Shown: piece by piece, positions 21,167 to 32,439 of the stretch | Layout of the letters: every line of letters starts with the position of its first letter | How positions within the stretch are numbered: the first letter of the stretch is position 1 | Assembly: GCA_026929865.2 (NCBI GenBank) | Contig: CM049396.1 | Location: 39,541,001 to 39,605,000 of the forward strand | From: Hyperoplus lanceolatus | Taxonomy: Eukaryota > Chordata > Actinopteri > Uranoscopiformes > Ammodytidae | Reading direction: 5' to 3' | DNA length: 64,000 bases | Notes under the pieces: model-generated | The model's database searches: none | What the model saw: the letters and a program-made list of their open reading frames with translations, nothing else | What the model was told of the DNA's origin: nothing | Position numbers and translations under genes: made by a program

Positions 21167-22597
21167 GGGCCAGTTTCCCAAAGCCTTCGTAGAGCCTTCT
21201 TAACGCTACGTCATTCGTAACCCCTACGTAGAGTTCCTACTTAACATTTCGCCTGTTTCCCGAAACGTTCTTTGCTACGAATCTCTTTCGTACGTCACAC
21301 GTTGGTAAGGTTGGTCTGGAGCGCCCGCAGAGCCTTCTTAGCTCTACCGTAGGGATGTTTCAGCTCTCATTTGTGTCATTTAACTAATAAATCTGACTGT
21401 ATTTCATATAAAATGGACACAGCGATGACTGTATTAAATGACAAACTGTTAAAAACGATAACTGTATATAGCGTAAATAAGCTATATATTTTAGCAGAAT
21501 ACCATTCACTCTGATTCACAAAGTGTTCAAACTATATGAACAAGTACATAGTCATCTTACTGACTTGACAATCAGCATTAACTGATTAGATGCGATGTCC
21601 GTCAATATGAAAATACTTTATAAGGCCTACGTGATACACTATAACCTACAGTCAGATCGTTTTTTATCAGTTTGATATTTAATAGTCATCGCTGTGTCCC
21701 TTTGATATGAAATACAGTCAGATGTATAAATTTAATGACAAGTGAAGTCCCTGCGATCGCTGTGGCATCGCCAGAGATAGGCTACTACAGACCCCCACAT
21801 ATCCTTCCGTAAGCACCATGCGTAAAACGGACACGAGTGACATCCCTGTTGCGCATGGAACTGCCACTAGTCATTCATGAAGAAAATAATTGCTGGAAAC
21901 AATCTTAATTTCCTCCGCTGTTTCTATATTTTTCTATAGCCTAGGCTACCTTTTTTAAAATCAGTATAGGCTATGGTAGTACGTTCGACCAAGGTTAACA
22001 CTAGAACCATCGCACTGCGGCGCTGTCAGCTGAGTCGGCTGACAGCTCCGCAGAGCCGGCTCAGCTGACAGCAGAGTTCGTCGGATTCTCCGTCTCAAAA
22101 CATGTAAACGTGTGAAAAAATTAATGAATAATCAATTAAAGCTTACCTTAAAATAAGTGTGCCGTGTTACTGTTTATTGTAATTAGGATTTTAGCTCATT
22201 TGGACGCTGTTTGGGCCGTCTGTTTTTATTGATATAGGCTATTGGCGATATTATATCTACTTTCAGTTTCCTTACTGACCCACCACGAAACGTGATTATT
22301 GTTCTTAAAAATACTTAGATTATAAAGCAAGAGGTGTTAAATAAATGTTTCGGCTTTGAAGGATTTCTAGTAATCTTTTATTCGCAAAGACTTGTCATGC
22401 AGCTTCGCATGAAATAAGCAGGAAATGGAAAATCGAACTCTGAGCAATCGATTTCAGCAGTGTACGTACGACGTAAGGAGTGTTTCTCCTAAGAGACCGT
22501 TCAGGAACCACGACTACAGAGGTAAACAACTTTGGTAAGTCATAACGTAGGAGTCTTCGTAGCTCGCTAAGAGATGACGTTATCGGGAAACCGGCCC
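21167..22597. mobile_element. Harbinger-like non-autonomous transposon, CAG TSD
   Basis: The TIRs GGGCCAGTTTCCC and (complement) GGGCCGGTTTCCC are flanked by CAG at 21164-21166 and 22598-22600. Excising the insert restores the reverse transcriptase codons KKIRSFLG. A 3-bp target and GGG-starting TIRs fit PIF/Harbinger. The interior has a large imperfect inverted repeat (about 21387-21430 against 21681-21730) and a cluster of short hairpins at 22015-22075. No transposase is present. Confidence 0.8.
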
Positions 22598-22600
22598 CAG

Positions 22601-23831
22601 ATCTTTCCTTGGCATGGTCTTTTATTACCAGCATTTCATTCCTGACTGCTCCGCAAAAGCCAAACCTCTCTTCAGGCTCATTTCTGGACGGCAAGTTCAA
22701 TCCCAGGCCAAGAAGAGAGGGAAGTTCAAGAAAAAGTCCTCTGCCCCACCAGCTATGACACCAAGTGACTGGACTGATGCATGTCAGAAATCATTTCAAA
22801 CACTAAAAAGTGAACTAACTCATGGTGTCACCTTGGCTCACCCTAACTTCGACCAGCCTTTCATCCTTGCTGTCGATGCTTCTTTTGATGGTATTGGAGC
22901 CGTCTTGTCACAAGTGGCACCTGGTGAAACAATTGCAAGGCCTGTCGCCTTCGCCAGCAAGACGTTGACCCATTCTCAAATGAACTACCCTGCACACAGG
23001 CTGGAATTTCTGGCACTGAAATGGGCCGTATGCGACAAGTTCAGTCATTGGCTAAAGGCTAAACACTTCACCGCCTGGACGGATAGCAATCCCCTGTCCT
23101 ACATTCTGACAAAACCACGCTTGGATGCGTGTGAGCAAAGGTGGGTGGCCAAGCTGGCAGCTTTCAACTTTGATCTTAAGTACGTGCCAGGAGTTAAGAA
23201 CACTGTTGCAGATGCTTTGAGCCGTGAGCCATTCGTTCAGTCATGTGTTGGTCATCGCTTGCTGAAAGAGCCTTATATCGCATTATTGGATGAAGTCAAT
23301 AGAGTTGTCAGAGGTACAGTGCAGGATGCTTTTCGACTGACAAACAACTGTCAGGTTGTTCAAGGTGCAAGGTCAAAGTCAACAGACCTCAGTGGTGTGC
23401 ATGATCCTGTGACTGACGGAAGTTCCATCAGCTCAGACGAGGTGTCAGCTGCACTAAGCGCTCATCGTGGTTGTGGTCATCTCAGTGCTAACCTACCATT
23501 GCCACAGTTGCCTGACGAAGACCCTTCCACAGTTATCCCTCAGAGCCAGTTTTTGAGCCTTCAAGAGCAAGATCGAACGATAAGCAGAGTCCTGTTCTAT
23601 GTGCAGCAAAAAAGGAAAGCTACCAAACGCGAGGCAGCAGCTGAACCTGCATGCGTCATTAAGCTCCTCAGACACTGGAAAAAGCTCCAAGTACAAAATG
23701 GGATTCTGTACAGGGTGAGAAAAGACAACCGACTGAACAAAAAGCTGTCCCAGTTCATTGTACCAGATGGCCTTAAACATCAGATTCTCCTTGGCCTCCA
23801 TGACAATGCTGGTCATCAGGGCCGTGCATGA
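22601..23831 (+). pseudogene. RNase H and integrase N-terminal region of pol
   Basis: The frame is open from the transposon junction to TGA 23829. RNase H blocks are FILAVDASFDGIGAVLSQV, ARPVAFASKTLTHSQMNY, HRLEFLALKWAV, FTAWTDSNPL and VADALSREP. A linker of about 130 residues follows. Then come GILYRVRKDN, FIVPDGLKHQIL and LHDNAGHQG, the first half of the HHCC zinc-binding module of integrase. The TGA replaces a codon probably encoding Arg (CGA to TGA), and the frame continues unchanged afterwards. Confidence 0.85.
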
Positions 23832-25415
23832 ACCTTCTCCCTCGCCAGAGAAAGGTTCTTCTGGGCTGGAATGGAAAAAGACATAATAAACCATGTACGA
23901 AGATGTGAAAGATGTATTGTTGGCAAAACCCTTGAACCTGCAGCCCGTGCACCCCTTGAATCCATTCACACATCTGAACCAATGGAACTGGTGTGCATTG
24001 ACTTTTGGACAGCTGAACTGAGTGACAAGAAAACTGTTGATGTCTTGGTCATAACTGATCACTTCTCCAAAATGGCACACGCCTTCCCCTGTCAGAGTCA
24101 AACTGCAAAACATGTTGCCCGTCGATTGTGGGATGATTTCTTCTGCGTGTATGGCTTTCCCAAGAGAAACCATTCAGATCAGGGGGCCAACTTCGAGAGC
24201 AGGCTCCTGAAGGAACTTTTGGAGATGGCAGGGGTGAAGAAGTCTCACACCACACCTTACCACCCAATGGGTAATGGTGTCACAAAACGCTTCAACAGGA
24301 CGCTGGGGAATATGTTGAGAACCCTTCCCCCAACTGCAAAAGCCAGGTGGCCTCAGGTGCTGCGGACTCTAACCTTTTGCTACAACTGTACAATACGTGA
24401 GACGACCAGGTTTGCCCCATTTTACCTCATGTATGGACGGGTTCCACGTCTCCCTATCGAGCATGTGCTTCAAGATGACAAAGTGATCAGCCATAATGAG
24501 TTTGTCTTACGGTTGAAGCAGGACTTGAGTGAAGCCTCGCGGATTGCTCAGAAACACACCCTTGACGAGCAAGCACGTCATGCCAGGCTGTACAACCGCA
24601 AAGTCAAGGGCTCTCCACTAGCTATGGGTGATCGAGTGTTTTTGGCCAACCGTGGTGAAAGAGGAAAAAGGAAGCTTGCTGACAAGTGGGACTCTACACC
24701 TTATGATGTTGTGTCTGTGAGGTCTGGGATCAACGTGTACAGAATAAGAGATGCCGTTACCGGCAGAGAGAGAGTTGTGCACCGGAATCTTCTTCTCTCA
24801 GTTGACTTTCTTGCAGTGGATGAGACTCCTGCCTCTCTTGTGGGCTCAGATAACCAGGATGTGGCATGTGCAAGTGGTCGAGACTCTGTGGAGATGAACG
24901 ATGCAGATGGCTACAACCAAACTTTGGACTGGCTAATGCACTCCCCTGACCCAGTCCCTGTCAGTGTAGTTCATTCCCCTGACCCAGTGCCCGTCAGTGT
25001 AGCTCATTCCCCTGACCAAGTGTCCGTCAGTGTAGCTCATTCCCCTGACTCAGTCCCTGCCAGTGTTGCTCATTTACCTGTGCTAGACATGTCTCAGTTG
25101 ACTCCCACAGAAGATGTTGATGAAAACACTGCTGTTTGTTCACAACCTCACAGTGTTCATGCTGGCTCGGGTGATGCAGTCACTACCAGATATGGGAGAC
25201 GTGTCAGACCTCCCAAAAAGTTGATTCATGAGATGTCAACACAAAAGGTTGAGCATACCTTTCCTGGTTCAAGTCCTGTGTATGCATTCTTTCACAGACT
25301 GTTTAAGGGCTACATGACCAGAATTTTTTTTTTTACCCCCAATTTTGTATGGGCTACATCCAAGTGCTATTTGTTTGTTTTTGTGAACTTGGGCATGCAA
25401 TGTGTATTGCCTTGA
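23832..25415 (+). pseudogene. Integrase core and C-terminus, catalytic Glu lost
   Basis: After the TGA, RRCERC completes the HHCC zinc module. The core shows CIDFW (Asp codon 24000-24002) and HSDQGANF (Asp 24177-24179). The third acidic residue, expected in GNGxxERFNRTL, is Lys (AAA, 24285-24287), so strand transfer should be dead. A GPY/F-like region follows (GDRVFLANRGERGKRKL, KWDSTPYDVV). Near 24938-25080, five imperfect copies of a 13-residue HSPDPVPVSVAHS-type unit form a minisatellite-encoded tail. The frame is open to 25413. Its last ~40 residues are hydrophobic and may just be read-through. Confidence 0.85.
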
Positions 25416-25640
25416 ACTAGATGTTTAGTAGGTGTATATGGCATCTTCTACTGGTCTGTGTAAAGTATTGGGCTTGGTACCTCCTGATCCTTTTGCACTC
25501 CCTAAGGGAGGATTTTGTATCGACTGTAATTTACATCAGTGATATGGTTTCACTTTGAGCGACCCACAAATTATTTTTTTCTTCTCTATTTCTTTCCTCG
25601 TTATGATACTCTGGATTTGTCTGGTGTTTAACAGAATTTA

Positions 25641-25651
25641 AAGGGGGTGTA
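25641..25651 (+). other. Polypurine tract before the 3' LTR
   Basis: AAGGGGGTGTA directly precedes TGTAACAG. The same junction occurs at 16911-16921. Confidence 0.75.
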
Positions 25652-26441
25652 TGTAACAGTGTAAATAATTACTTGTCTTAAATGTTTAATTCCTGTCAAA
25701 CCTGGGATTGCAACAAAAGTTTTTTTGTGTATTTTATTTTGAAAGTCTAGAGCGGAAGTTGGTTTCACCCTTAATGCTGGGCATTTTGCTTTGCGTTCAG
25801 AAACAAAATGTCGTCACTCTGTTGGTAAGTTGCTGCTCTGTTCGCTCAGACATTAAGTATAGTAATAAGTGAAAACTACGGTTCATATGATGTGTAAAAT
25901 ATCAGCATTTGTTGTATAACATGCTTGACTATTGAGGCATCTGTAAAACTAGTAGTTTTGTTGTTTTGTGACAAATTGTTGCCGTGGTGTTTGAAGAGTG
26001 TCTTTGGGCTAGCAGCCAACATGTGTGAAGTTGTACTAGCCAGTTACTTTCAGCACGGGGTGCACGTGACCTCTATGCTCATGCCAAGCTCCTCTTTTTA
26101 TTTGTAGTGTGAGCAAGACGAGATACCAGACTTTCAACTAATGGCACACTGTTTATGTTGCTTTTCCATGTCCCAGGTATGTTTATTTGTGCTGTTTTAT
26201 ATGCGATGTTGTGTTTTTATATTTTATTTACAAATGTTTTCCAAAATCTATACGATCACGTTCAGAAACAAAATGTCGTCACTCTGTTGTGTGAGCAAGA
26301 CGAGATACCAGACTTTCAACTAATGGCACACTGTTTATGTTGCTTTTCCATGTCCCAGAATAAAACCAGTCCAGTGCATAATCCGGCTTGTCCCTTGAGA
26401 ATCATTCGAACAGCAGTAGTGGAATAGTTACCAAGGTCACA
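25652..26441 (+). repeat. 3' LTR (790 bp)
   Basis: Same length and structure as the 5' LTR, including the intron-like segment and the spliced duplicate. About a dozen substitutions separate the two and I saw no indel. A minus-strand open frame from the LINE reads into this LTR; that fusion is accidental. Confidence 0.9.
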
Positions 26442-27490
26442 TAAGCTAAACAACAAAGGTCCTAAAATTGAGCCCTGCGGGACACCAACAGAGCAGCCAA
26501 TGAAAGATGAAGTCCTATCCCCAACTCTGGTGCGTTGTTTTCTTCCAGTGAGGTAGGACTCCACAGACAAATTAAAATTGGACACTTTTGAGAGCAGAAC
26601 GCTATGATTAAATGCTTTGCTCAGGTCCAAAAATACCGCACCTACAGCACTCCCACTATCAATATTTGTTTTGATTTTTTCAATGAGATAGTATGTTGCC
26701 ATCTCAGTTGAATGATTTTTCCTGAACCCGAATTGCATGGGATGAAGTGAGTCTTCTCCTGAGTTTAAAAAGGCAGTTAGTTGTTCAGCTACCACTTTTT
26801 CAGCGATCTTTGATACAACAGGCAAGATACTGATGGGTCTATAATTTTTCACTTCAGTTGGTTCCCCTGTTTCAAAAATTGGAACTACAACTGCAGACTT
26901 CCATGCATTTGGGAAGGTTGACTGTTTGAATGACATATTAACCAAATGTGCAATTGGAGTGCTGAAGGATTGATTATTGCTTTTAATAAAAGTTGAGTCC
27001 CACTCAAACACATCTTTTGCCTTAGAGGACTTTAATGTGCTTAGGACTTTTAAAATCTTTGCTTGAGGAACTTTAGTTATGTTAAAAACCGGTTTGGTGT
27101 GATTCGGCGCTGACATTTGTTTAAATCTTGCACCAGAGCTGTGTGACAAATTCTGTACTGAGTCAATAAAATATTTGTTAAATGTGAGGGCAATTTCATT
27201 AAAGTCATCTGTAATAATTCCCTGTACTTTCAGTTCAAATCTGTGTCCTTGATTTTGCTTACTGTCAGTCTTTGTTAATTTATTAATATTCGTCCATATT
27301 AATTTGCTATTTCCTTTCCCTTCTTTAATAATAGTCATGAAGAAATTGGCTTTTGCCTTTCTTAATTCATTAACCACTTTGTTGCGGAGATTTTTAAAAA
27401 CACATACATCAATAATTGATTTGGACTTAAGTGCTATTTTTAAAGCAAAATCACGCTTTTTCATTAAATCCCACAGTTTCTCATTAAACT
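26442..27490 (-). pseudogene. LINE reverse transcriptase, N-terminal part
   Basis: On the minus strand, from NLP-stop (27489) through FNEKLWDLMKKRDFALK, the frame is open to the LTR junction. Key blocks are KAKDVFEWDSTFIK, WKSAVVVPIFETGEPTEV, NYRPISILPVVSKIAEKVV, FGFRKNHSTEMA, VFLDLSKAFNHSV and VGVPQGSILGPLLFSL, that is, RT blocks 0-4. The next block (YADD) lies at 16434-16741 on the other side of the Ty3/gypsy insertion. Residues after LLFSL in the apparent ORF come from the LTR. Confidence 0.9.
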
Positions 27491-27679
27491 AAGGTAGGTT
27501 AATCTTAGCAAGTCTGTTTTTAAATGGTTTGTTGTATTTTTCCTTAATTTTATCTACTGTGCCTACAAAGGATTCACAAGAGGCCTCTAGATCATCTGTT
27601 TGTAGAACGTCAGTCCATTCAATTTGACCTAGTTCTTCCTTAAATGTATTCATGTCTTGGGAATGTTTATTTGTGTCTT

Positions 27680-28518
27680 GGCGATAAGTAAATCATTTGT
27701 TTGTTAATTTTCTTGAAATAAGAGTCATATTGTGATCTGACAAACCAGTAAGAAGATTAAAAGATTTGGTGATTCTCTCAGGCTTATTACTAAAAGTGAG
27801 ATCAATTTGTGTTTTTGAGGAGTTTGTGATTCTAGTCGGTCCATCTATTAATTGAGTCATTTCAAATTGATTTGTAAGTGCTTTAAGTTTCTTTCTTGTG
27901 TTTTTTTCTGCCCAGTTTAAATTAAAATCACCTTGAACTATACATTATTTCTTAGTAACTAATTCTTTAAGCAGGTTTTTGAAATGTTCAAAAAATGTAA
28001 TGTCAGATGAGGGAGGTCTATATAGACCAATCACATTAAATGACATTTGCTGAGACAAGGTGATAGTTACGGCAATACATTCCATGTCATTTGCGCATGC
28101 CAGGTCAATCTGTTTACATTTAATGTCATCTTTCACGTAGATGAGCAGTCCACCGCCCCTTCCTTTAATTTCTGTCTTTTCTAAAAACATTGTAGCCAGG
28201 CATTGTGAAGGACGCTACAGGTGATGATGTGGTCAGCCATGTTTCAGATAAACACAGGAAGTCCAGATTTGAGTCGGTGAAAAGTGTTTCAAGTTGTTCG
28301 GTTTTTGCTTTAACGCTACAAATGTTCCAATGTCCCCCAAGAAGACCTCTCGGTTTTGCGTGTGGATCCCAGATGATTTTGGAATGTTGGACAGTTTGGA
28401 AGAGACCAATGTTAAAGTGTTTTGTGATTGCCGGGTTTCGGGATGAATGTAACGGTTGATTGGAATTACCTTGGTCCGAGAGTATCACGGCTGGAGGCTG
28501 CAGATCGTGCGTGGTGAC
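27680..28518 (-). pseudogene. LINE apurinic/apyrimidinic-type endonuclease
   Basis: The minus-strand frame contains HWNICSVKAKTEQLETLF, DFLCLSETWL (metal-binding Glu) and PGYNVFRKDR. A frameshift near 28175 follows, then GRGGGLLIYVKDD and FNVIGLYRPPSSD. A stop at 27945 precedes VQGDFNLNW and, later, QIDLTFSN and LSDHNMTL (the C-terminal SDH catalytic block). This is the EEP-fold nickase that starts target-primed reverse transcription. The order of motifs is complete, but the frame is broken at least three times (28175, 27945, about 27700). Confidence 0.8.
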
Positions 28519-28587
28519 GGGCCCCGGGTTCAGCTGCACATCGCCGGCCAGGAGAAGGGTTGTCAACAGGTAGGGGAGTAGCTTTCT
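28519..28587 (-). other. 2A-like ribosome-skipping motif
   Basis: Just upstream of the endonuclease the minus strand encodes LLTTLLLAGDVQLNPGP. This has the hydrophobic run and the GDVxxNPGP signature of 2A peptides, which cause ribosomes to skip the Gly-Pro bond. 2A motifs are known in some LINE families. The final Pro codon is at 28519-28521. Upstream in the same frame, TAA/TGA stops at about 28590-28599 separate it from the leader frame, so no intact 2A polyprotein start is left in this copy. Confidence 0.7.
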
Positions 28588-28596
28588 TTATGTTCA

Positions 28597-29000
28597 TTAA
28601 GCTTTATCTCGCTCTGTGTTCGTTCGTTCCGATGGTGCAGTTGCTCGACCATCACGTAAGATAGTAGAGTAGGCGGTGAATTGGCTCCGTGCATTTAGTG
28701 TAGCAGGTTGTATTGGTAAGGCGGTTTCTCTTGAGCTAATCAGCTGATTGATCCCGCAGCAGCGGACCGAGAAGAACAATAGCAGTACAGAGTAGATTAA
28801 AAGTACAGATCTCTCTGTAAAGTTATCAAGTATCTGCCTCTGAATGGTCTTGGTGGCTCGGATGAGACCATGGCTTCTCTTTGCTGGTTTGTAGAGTGCA
28901 GATGAAAGCAAGACTGAGGATTTGGTCGGCGTGGCTGCGGCTCCTGCCAAGCCACCAGTTAACTCCGCCATTTCTATGAATCTGAATCTGACTGGCAAGT
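28597..29000 (-). other. LINE 5' leader region, possible short ORF
   Basis: A 133-codon minus-strand frame (28998-28597) is in the same frame as the 2A motif, separated from it by three stops. It includes GGLAGAAATPTKSS and a hydrophobic VLLIYSVLLLFF stretch. I recognise no domain. It may be 5' UTR or the remnant of an N-terminal peptide before the 2A site. The exact 5' end of the LINE is unknown. Confidence 0.35.
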
Positions 29001-29180
29001 ACCAAAGGCCTCAATGTCAGATTAATTGTAATCTTATTTTCTCTTTCAACAAACAGTTCCTGATCAATATCTAAATTCTGCCGGTTGTAGAATATTTTAT
29101 TACAAAATACACAGTCGTGTAGTCTACGTGATACGCAGGTATACGGCAGTATACCCACTAAGAAAGCTCCAGCATTACCG

Positions 29181-29967
29181 TGGGCCGTGTCTGAACTGCC
29201 ATACTAGCGTCCTACATCCTACATACTCACCATCTATATACTGCATACTCTCTACTCAAAGATCGATTGTGTATGCGAGCTGCGTCTAAAACGTTCTCAG
29301 TTGAAGTATACTCAAGCAATGAAGAATTTCTTCTTCTTCTTATAAGATTCAGGCAGTTTAGACACTGTTAAGCTTATAACCGCCCTCTACAGGTTAGATA
29401 TTGAACTAGATTTTTACAGTCCTGTGTTCATCATCTGTGTTTTAGACCTCTTGTTTTATAATAATGATGTTTTGAGGCGGAGGATCCCTCCGACGCTCTC
29501 TGTCCGGCTCATCAGCACTCAGCTGTCTGTGAGTTGAGCTGGACGAGCCGCGGTGTGTGGAACAGCGATCTGTTCTGATCTCTCTCCAATATCAGACTCA
29601 CAACACTCATTTCACTTAGTGACTCTAATGTTGTTAGGTATTTATCTTCATCCCTTATCTATTGTAAGAGTGTATGAATGACTGCACGTACAGTTGTCAG
29701 ATCGCGGAACCCCAAACAATGTTGTTGCCTAGCAACTTGCTCGAAAATATTTCATTTTCCTGGGCGGGTAGAATTGACCCAGTGCATTGTGGGGCGGTTG
29801 AGTAGGAAAAGTATACGATCGATTCATACCCAAAATCTTCCCGGAAGTTAGTACTCATCCGGGAATTTCTCACATACCCAAACTCGCATACCCAACCGTC
29901 ACATACTCAAATTGAAGTCAAAATGAGTATGAGTAGGACGTTAGTATGGCAGTTCAGACACGGCCCA
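29181..29967. mobile_element. MITE with long TIRs (GGGCCGTGTCTGAACTG)
   Basis: TGGGCCGTGTCTGAACTGCC at 29181 is matched by its complement ending at 29967, with the inverted similarity continuing for about 40 bp. No ORF of interest. The flanks show similar TATACCCACTAAGAAA (29150) and TATGCCCAGTAAGAAA (29968) phrases, which may be part of an older duplication. Confidence 0.7.
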
Positions 29968-31910
29968 TATGCCCAGTAAGAAATGTGAAATGACACGTAA
30001 CAATTTCGATAGTGACAGAACTCAACTGTCATACTTTCATTCGTAAATTCAACCTGTGCGCTGTGTCCCTGTGGAAGTTGCAATGGACTTATAGTAGATA
30101 AGCGGGACCAGGCATTACCCCACGGCCCGTTTCATTGCGGACTGTTGAGTAAAAGAAAGGGTGATGTCCAACCCGAAGATACTGGCAGCGCAACGCAACA
30201 TTCAGCTCAGTAGTCCCCTCAGGAGACGCGCACGGTGCTGTCGGAGCACAACAAAAGCGCGCAGGGACTTATTTTCTCCCAGTGAGGAAAAACTAATATT
30301 CTCAGTTTGCATAACCCGTTTGAAATTCATATTAACTTTTGTGAGCACTTAAAGATCGGATCATAAGTGCAGTTTATGTCATGGAAGAGATATGGTCAGG
30401 AGAGGGTCGGGATCTAGAACAGACTTACTGCTTTTTGTGTTTTTCTATTGTAGAGTCACCAGAAGGCGGGAAACAATGTATTATAATATAACAAAAATCT
30501 GGGGGAGACCCCACATACCCCCCAATTTAATTTGGGGTTTAGAAATCCTAAATTCTGTGTTTCTAAAGGCAGGCTAAGGTGTAAAATGTGTTTGCCTTCG
30601 CTGCACCTAAACATTGTAAACTAACCACGGTATAAGCCATATGTTAAATTTGTAAATGCTATGCTGCATATTCAAGAAGAGGCTAGGAGGGAATCATCAC
30701 AGTATACCCACTACAAAAAAATAGACTACACCACTGAAAATACATACATACTATGCATGTTCTGAACAATATGCAAAAAAATATACTGAAGAATATTATA
30801 ATAATATTCTGCCATAAAAATTACTAAACTCATCAAACACAATATTTGACCAACCACTTTCAACATTGCTTGATCATTCTTGACTTGATATCCGGTGTGA
30901 TACAATAAGACCTAAGACAAACCTTTCAGCAATTAAATACCAAATATTGACTAAATAAAATGAAATAGATTGCCTGAAACCAGTATAGACGCTCTGAAAT
31001 CAGAGCAATACAGCCTAAATGTTAATAGAAAAAAAATCTATTTAGCCTTTGAGTGGGTTGAATAACTTCAAGGCTTTTTACGAACACCCCATGGGTCATC
31101 AGGCGGTCCCGGGTGGGACAGTTGCCTCAGGAAACTCTCACTTCCTCCACTGTGGAGAGAATTCCCTGTTGGTTTAAGTCATATACTGTTAGACGCCAAA
31201 TAATCCAATTTACTCCATTCCTATACTTCTTTGATTTCCTTTGCTTTGTAAGGTCATTTATCTGCAATTTTAATTTGGAATCAGTGATTTTTTTCCCTTT
31301 GTGATGAGCAACTGGATTTTCTTCCTCCCCCTGCTCAGCTGTCATAAAGGTATAGGCAGGTGTCCTTATAGGTGTTGAAAAAATGGAACATAACAGACTT
31401 GTTCAATTAGAACAAAATTATCTAAAAAATGAACTACTGTGTTCTTAATGGGTTGAGCAGAAACACTCTCCAGAGCATACAAGGTGAGCTCCACTTTAAG
31501 GTACAGATTTTTTTTAAGTGGATCAGAACAAACTGCTACACAGTAATCTCTGTGGAAGTTACTGAAGACCATTGTGAGGATAAGAAGAACTGCTGAAACG
31601 CAAACTTTTACTAGAGCAGTTGGCCCGTCAGAAAAAAATAGTCCTTGATTTCATATTGTTTCCCCTCTGCAGCTGTTTCTCGGTTTTTGAGTATTCAAAC
31701 TTAATTGTGTAAATAATTAGCTATTGGAGGTGATGGTCTCTTTTTTTGTCAAAAGATGTGGAAGGTCAGTGACTAAATCAGATATTACAGTTTAGCAAAT
31801 TAAAAACTATTGATAAGCTTATTGGTCTTGTCCAACATTGGCAACATCAACCTACGTCTGTGCCACTGTGAGAGAGAAAAAATACATACATTTTTATAGT
31901 CAGAAATGCT
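29968..31910. other. No recognisable gene
   Basis: AT-rich sequence with short open frames only. Nothing in it could be assigned to a repeat with confidence. Confidence 0.3.
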
Positions 31911-31914
31911 CATT

Positions 31915-31990
31915 TAGACCGGGAATCAATTCCGTGTCTCCTGCATGAAAGTTGGTGGTGTTACCCATCACGCTATCCAGCCAATCAATG
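31915..31990 (-). repeat. tRNA-like (tRNA-derived SINE head or tRNA pseudogene)
   Basis: Read on the minus strand: GGCTGGATAGCGTGATGGGT resembles a pol III A box in a D-arm context, and GGAATTGATTCCCGG resembles a B box with a T-arm, about 45 nt downstream. Mismatches in the T loop (GATT context with A for G) argue against a functional tRNA. No obvious SINE body follows. Confidence 0.45.
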
Positions 31991-32439
31991 TTTTATTGGT
32001 AAAATACCTTGTGTTGCGGTTCCTTTTTTTTCAATCTTTAGTGTGACCAATTGTTTGAAGACTGGTATTTACTCTCACCTATTAAATGTTTCAGCTGTCA
32101 TTGCAAGTATAGCAAACTAGTAAGGGTAAATCTGTAGGTAAAAGACAATGCTGTTTAGCAGTTCCGCAGGGTGTTTGGATTTAAAAATTTACTAATTAAT
32201 CAATATTATTAAAAAATTATAATTCAAGCATGAGCATGTAGATATTTGACAACCATATATTTTATAAATTTTACATCCAAAAATTGTTTTTTGTATCCTT
32301 CATATTTTTACATTTGCACCTTTTATCTATCCAAGAACAATGACATCTGCGTATGAAGGTAAACTCGCCCCATAAGGGTTAACCATGTGTAAAAAAAGAG
32401 GGGAGTGAATATGACATCAAGTGTCGTCTTCCCTTTGCC

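Larger units (their letters stand above)
16742..26441 (+). mobile_element. Ty3/gypsy LTR retrotransposon, 9.7 kb
   Basis: The element has two 790-bp LTRs (16921-17710 and 25652-26441) starting TGTAACAG and ending TCACA, a primer-binding site, gag, protease, reverse transcriptase, RNase H, integrase and a polypurine tract. RT-before-IN order marks Ty3/gypsy. It is inserted in LINE ORF2 with a TAAG duplication (16738-16741, 26442-26445; 5 bp ATAAG if the last A is not counted). An extra fragment, 16742-16920, precedes the 5' LTR. The LTRs differ at roughly 12 positions by eye (about 98.5% identity), so insertion is fairly recent, yet gag and pol carry several stops, frameshifts and a nested transposon. 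Confidence 0.9.
13432..29000 (-). mobile_element. One LINE split by three insertions
   Basis: Minus-strand pieces of a single Jockey-superfamily (Rex1/CR1-like) LINE occur in the correct order from 29000 down to 13432: leader, 2A motif, endonuclease, reverse transcriptase, C-terminus, 3' UTR. The gaps are filled exactly by three mobile elements: 16742-26441 (Ty3/gypsy), 15903-16428 (TTAA-type MITE) and about 14094-15751 (Harbinger-like). Removing the first rejoins the codons between LLFSL and YVNDL. Removing the second rejoins QLSF with the KKHVK segment. A 5'-truncated relative of the same family lies on the + strand at 43838-45058 and has a matching 3' UTR. Confidence 0.8.

Noticed and set aside
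25321..25415. Envelope-like hydrophobic C-terminus of the LTR element
   Set aside because: About 40 hydrophobic residues after a poly-T run at the end of pol; no signal peptide, cleavage site or separate frame, so no env gene is claimed.
26316..26441. C-terminal extension of the minus-strand reverse transcriptase frame into the LTR
   Set aside because: The last ~40 codons are LTR sequence read antisense; the true continuation is at 16434-16741.
31915..31990. Functional tRNA gene
   Set aside because: The A and B boxes are recognisable but stems and the T loop contain mismatches.
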